Assembly (NCBI GenBank): GCA_037975125.1 | Contig: CM075857.1 | Coordinates: 27,398,582 to 27,462,581 of the forward strand | Source of the DNA: Latrodectus hesperus | Lineage: Eukaryota > Arthropoda > Arachnida > Araneae > Theridiidae | Length of the DNA stretch: 64,000 nucleotides | Direction: 5' to 3' | Shown: positions 61,641-64,000 of the stretch, one piece after another | Numbering within the stretch: position 1 is the first letter of the stretch | Layout of the letters: each line of letters opens with the position of its first letter | Notes under the pieces: generated by a model | Databases searched by the model: none | What the model saw: the letters and a program-made list of their open reading frames with translations, nothing else | What the model was told of the DNA's origin: nothing | Made by a program: the position numbers and the translations under genes

Positions 61641-61854
61641 GTATACACCAGCAAAGTCCCCTAATACAGGTTTTTGTCTCAAATTATTGATTCCTTTGAT
61701 AACAATTATATTTTTTGATAAAATTTTGAGGATATTAATAAAAATGTTTATAAATATTTATTACATTTTTATCAGTATTTGTGAATTGTAAGAAAATAAT
61801 CCAAATTTATGTTGCCTTCTCAATAAGGGCATGAATTGCAACTTCATGTATTGC

Positions 61855-61965
61855 ATTACGGGCAGAGGAATATTTAATGCTTTGGGGAATGAGTTCACGG
61901 GTTTGATTCCGCCTTCAGGTATTTATTTTGATAGTGATTCGGAATCTGTTTTAAGCAATAGGTCC
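61855..61965 (+). mobile_element. tRNA-like SINE fragment
   Basis: A box-B-like GGGTTTGATTCCG near 61900-61912 follows a weak A box. The distal TATTTTGATAGTGATTCGGAA resembles part of the minus-strand element at 10931. Confidence 0.45.
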
Positions 61966-62291
61966 TTGTTGAATTATCCATGGTGGACAGAAATTTACCA
62001 TAGAATGATAACCAAACCTAGCTCAACTTCACTTAAAATTTAAATTAATAACTCAAATTTTTTATTGCTTTAAAATAAAGATGTTTGAAATAATGAAATT
62101 ATAAATTACTCTTATTCACTTAAATATTATTAGAAACTTAAATATTCACTTAAATAGATTTCAAATAGAATTAAAAAATATTCACTTTAATATTATTATA
62201 CTTATTAGAAAATAAATGATAAAGAAATTAATTAAAAATATTAGTATTATTGTGAGATCAGATTCGCTTTTTTTAGTTAGAGAAAAATATT

Positions 62292-62545
62292 GAAGCATTC
62301 TTCTGATAGTTAATTTTATGAAAGCAGTCATAAATTTCCCGGTATCAAAAAATCTTTCTCTTCGGACATTGCACATTTATTCTTGTTATAGTTAATTGTA
62401 TTAAAGTATTCATAAATTTTACGATATCAAAAAAGATCTTCCATTTCGGACGTCATATATTAAAGCATTCTTTTTATAGTTAATTTTATTAAAGAAGTCA
62501 TAAATTTTACGATATCGAAAAGATCTTCCACCCCGGACATCAGAG
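62292..62545 (+). repeat. 85-bp tandem triplication
   Basis: Three units with TATAGTTAATTTTAT, CATAAATTTTACGATATC and TTC..TTCGGAC start near 62292, 62377 and 62462. The first is the most diverged. Confidence 0.85.
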
Positions 62546-62559
62546 ACCAGTCCGACTCC

Positions 62560-63260
62560 CAAGAAGTTCATATTTTAATATGTCCTAATAGCGATTCGGA
62601 ATTTCTGCCCTGTAGGGCTAAATTACAATTTTTTCCAACAATTTATTCTACCACCATCTGCGCCATTCCGCTTCGGATGGGGACATTTCTCCTGCCCTTT
62701 CACTCCACTCCATTCAACTCCCTGCCAACGAGTCGAGCCCTTTTAACTCTTTGTATTTTGTTCTTGCCTAAATGACAGGAACGGCTTCGATGAAAATGAA
62801 ATAAAGAAACAATGCGAGAGGGAGGGGGGACACACGCATCACAAGATCGTTTTCTCAATGCTTAAAGAGTTGAGGGGGGGGGGACGGCAAACCACAGGGC
62901 CCGACCAATGAAATATGGGTTTGGTACGTGAGAAGCATGTGACAGAGACAGCTACTGGACGCTGCGGTGCGGCAGAGGCGGGGTCAGGCGGGTTAGCCAT
63001 GCGTGTCCAGATTTATTTCTTCTGGTTCAACAAAAGGAACAATATTTGATCGATTTTGTGCCATCATGAGTATCGTGGGCTTCATCGGGATGCGTCTAAT
63101 TATCCCCGATCGGCCTCCCCCCCTACCTACCTCCGGGTGAGAAACGTCTAAGTGCCTTGTCTTTAGGTCATTCTCGGAAATTAGGGTAATAAAGGGAAGA
63201 ACTGTGATGAGAGTGCCCGGGAGGAATGCTTCGAGTTTATATTTCTGATTTCGTCTTAGC
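62560..63260. promoter_or_regulatory. GC-rich island, candidate promoter or enhancer
   Basis: About 700 bp of clearly raised GC with CpGs. It has GC-box-like GAGGCGGGGTCAGGCGGG near 62975, a GACCAATGAAAT CCAAT-type site near 62905, a G12 run near 62872 and a C-rich tract near 63115-63125. A 96-codon minus-strand frame (62993-63283) overlaps it but is unrecognised. It could be a promoter or first exon for a minus-strand gene such as the Wnt. Nothing here proves that. Confidence 0.4.
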
Positions 63261-63479
63261 GCTTTTATTTCGTTATTACTCATTGAATCATATAGAAATA
63301 AAACTCTGATATGTTACATTGCTACTGACGGACCATTTAAAAGCAATGTGAATTAATTGAATGTAAAATAATTACTTATATATATTAAGTTCCGATTTCT
63401 TCTCTCTCTCCCGTAAATATATTAACATACCTTTTGATATATATTTACTATATTTATAATAAAATTCAGTTTACAATAA

Positions 63480-64000
63480 TCATCCCTATAACACGGAACT
63501 CTTATAACGCGAGTTTATGTCCCTCGTATAACACCTGCATCCCACCCATATTGATTCCCCACGCTATGTTTCCGTACTGCGAAATTCATAGTGATTTGTA
63601 CAGTTCACAATCCATTTCGCGTACGTTTGCACATTGTGTCAGTCGCGTTCTTATAAAAAATGTAATTAATTACATTATTGACCTTTTTTTGAACATTCTG
63701 CTAAAAAAAAGATGTTGGTGGAACGTTGCTTCAGATAGCTCCTACAGCGAATAAACGAGTAATAAAACTGTTTTTGGAATTATTAGGTTTTTTGAAAATA
63801 ACTATATTTTAGCTTTATTTGTTTAATTATTTTTATTTTTGATTTCAATAAAACGCAAATATTTCGTCCATAACAAAGTTTTTCATTAAAATTCAATTTA
63901 AACTCCCTTTAACGAGAAAAGTTGAACGTGAATCCTTTGTACATAAAGCGTTATACGAGGTCATACGAGAGCATTTGACAAAAATGCTTCTACAACGCAT
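63480..64000. mobile_element. Tigger/pogo-like DNA element, partial
   Basis: The segment near 63485-63530 has repeated TATAAC(A/G)CG units and CCCTCGTATAACACC. The window end has GCGTTATACGAGGTCATACG in the opposite orientation. Repeated CTCGTATAACGCG-type termini are typical of Tigger elements. No transposase was recognised and the element probably runs past the window end. Confidence 0.5.

Overview
The window reads as animal nuclear DNA, most likely from an arachnid and probably an araneomorph spider. It is very AT-rich and has almost no long open frames. It is full of (TA)n tracts, tRNA-headed SINEs, 5'-truncated non-LTR retrotransposons and small DNA transposons. The spider call rests on recalled resemblance of the LINE RNase H and C-terminal segments and of the SINEs to spider repeats, so it is inference. 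No bacterial-style gene, operon, CRISPR array or rRNA operon was seen.

The only piece of a host gene I can support is one internal exon of a Wnt gene, best matched to Wnt7, at 34075-34301 on the minus strand. It has a consensus acceptor and donor and keeps the expected cysteines. The other Wnt exons were not identified. Everything below 34.07 kb is therefore probably downstream intron, and everything above 34.30 kb is probably upstream intron or 5' flank. A 35-bp minisatellite of about 700 bp lies just inside the downstream intron.

Layout. 0-9.2 kb: a 51-bp LINE-tail insertion, a 192-bp tandem duplication with a hairpin spacer, a 5S-like dispersed repeat, two SINEs, a MITE whose empty site survives in a nearby duplicate, and a hAT-like element with a LINE nested in it. 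9.2-17.8 kb: (TA)n, several SINEs, a LINE remnant, and an internally deleted LINE inserted into a degenerate tandem repeat. 17.8-31 kb: mostly bare AT-rich DNA with a pair of internally deleted mariner elements and two SINE copies. 31.2-32 kb: a perfect 185-bp inverted repeat between two (TA)n tracts. 33-35.5 kb: the Wnt7 exon and its tandem-repeat flanks. 36.7-40.6 kb: a SINE, a 5'-truncated LINE with a perfect target-site duplication, a hAT element with a perfect 8-bp duplication and a transposase remnant, a 27-bp minisatellite and the second 5S-like repeat. 45-50 kb: a diverged satellite-like array and a very homogeneous 24-bp minisatellite of 1.34 kb. 50-64 kb: unexplained GC-richer islands that could be regulatory, an inverted pair of a dispersed repeat, a LINE remnant beside a 920-bp (TA)n tract, three more SINE-type copies, an 85-bp triplication and one end of a Tigger-like element.

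I found no new multi-gene system. The most unusual structures are the perfect 185-bp palindrome, the 24-bp array with an open frame, the deleted LINE that keeps both ends, the MITE with its paralogous empty site, and the 51-bp LINE insertion with exact target duplications.
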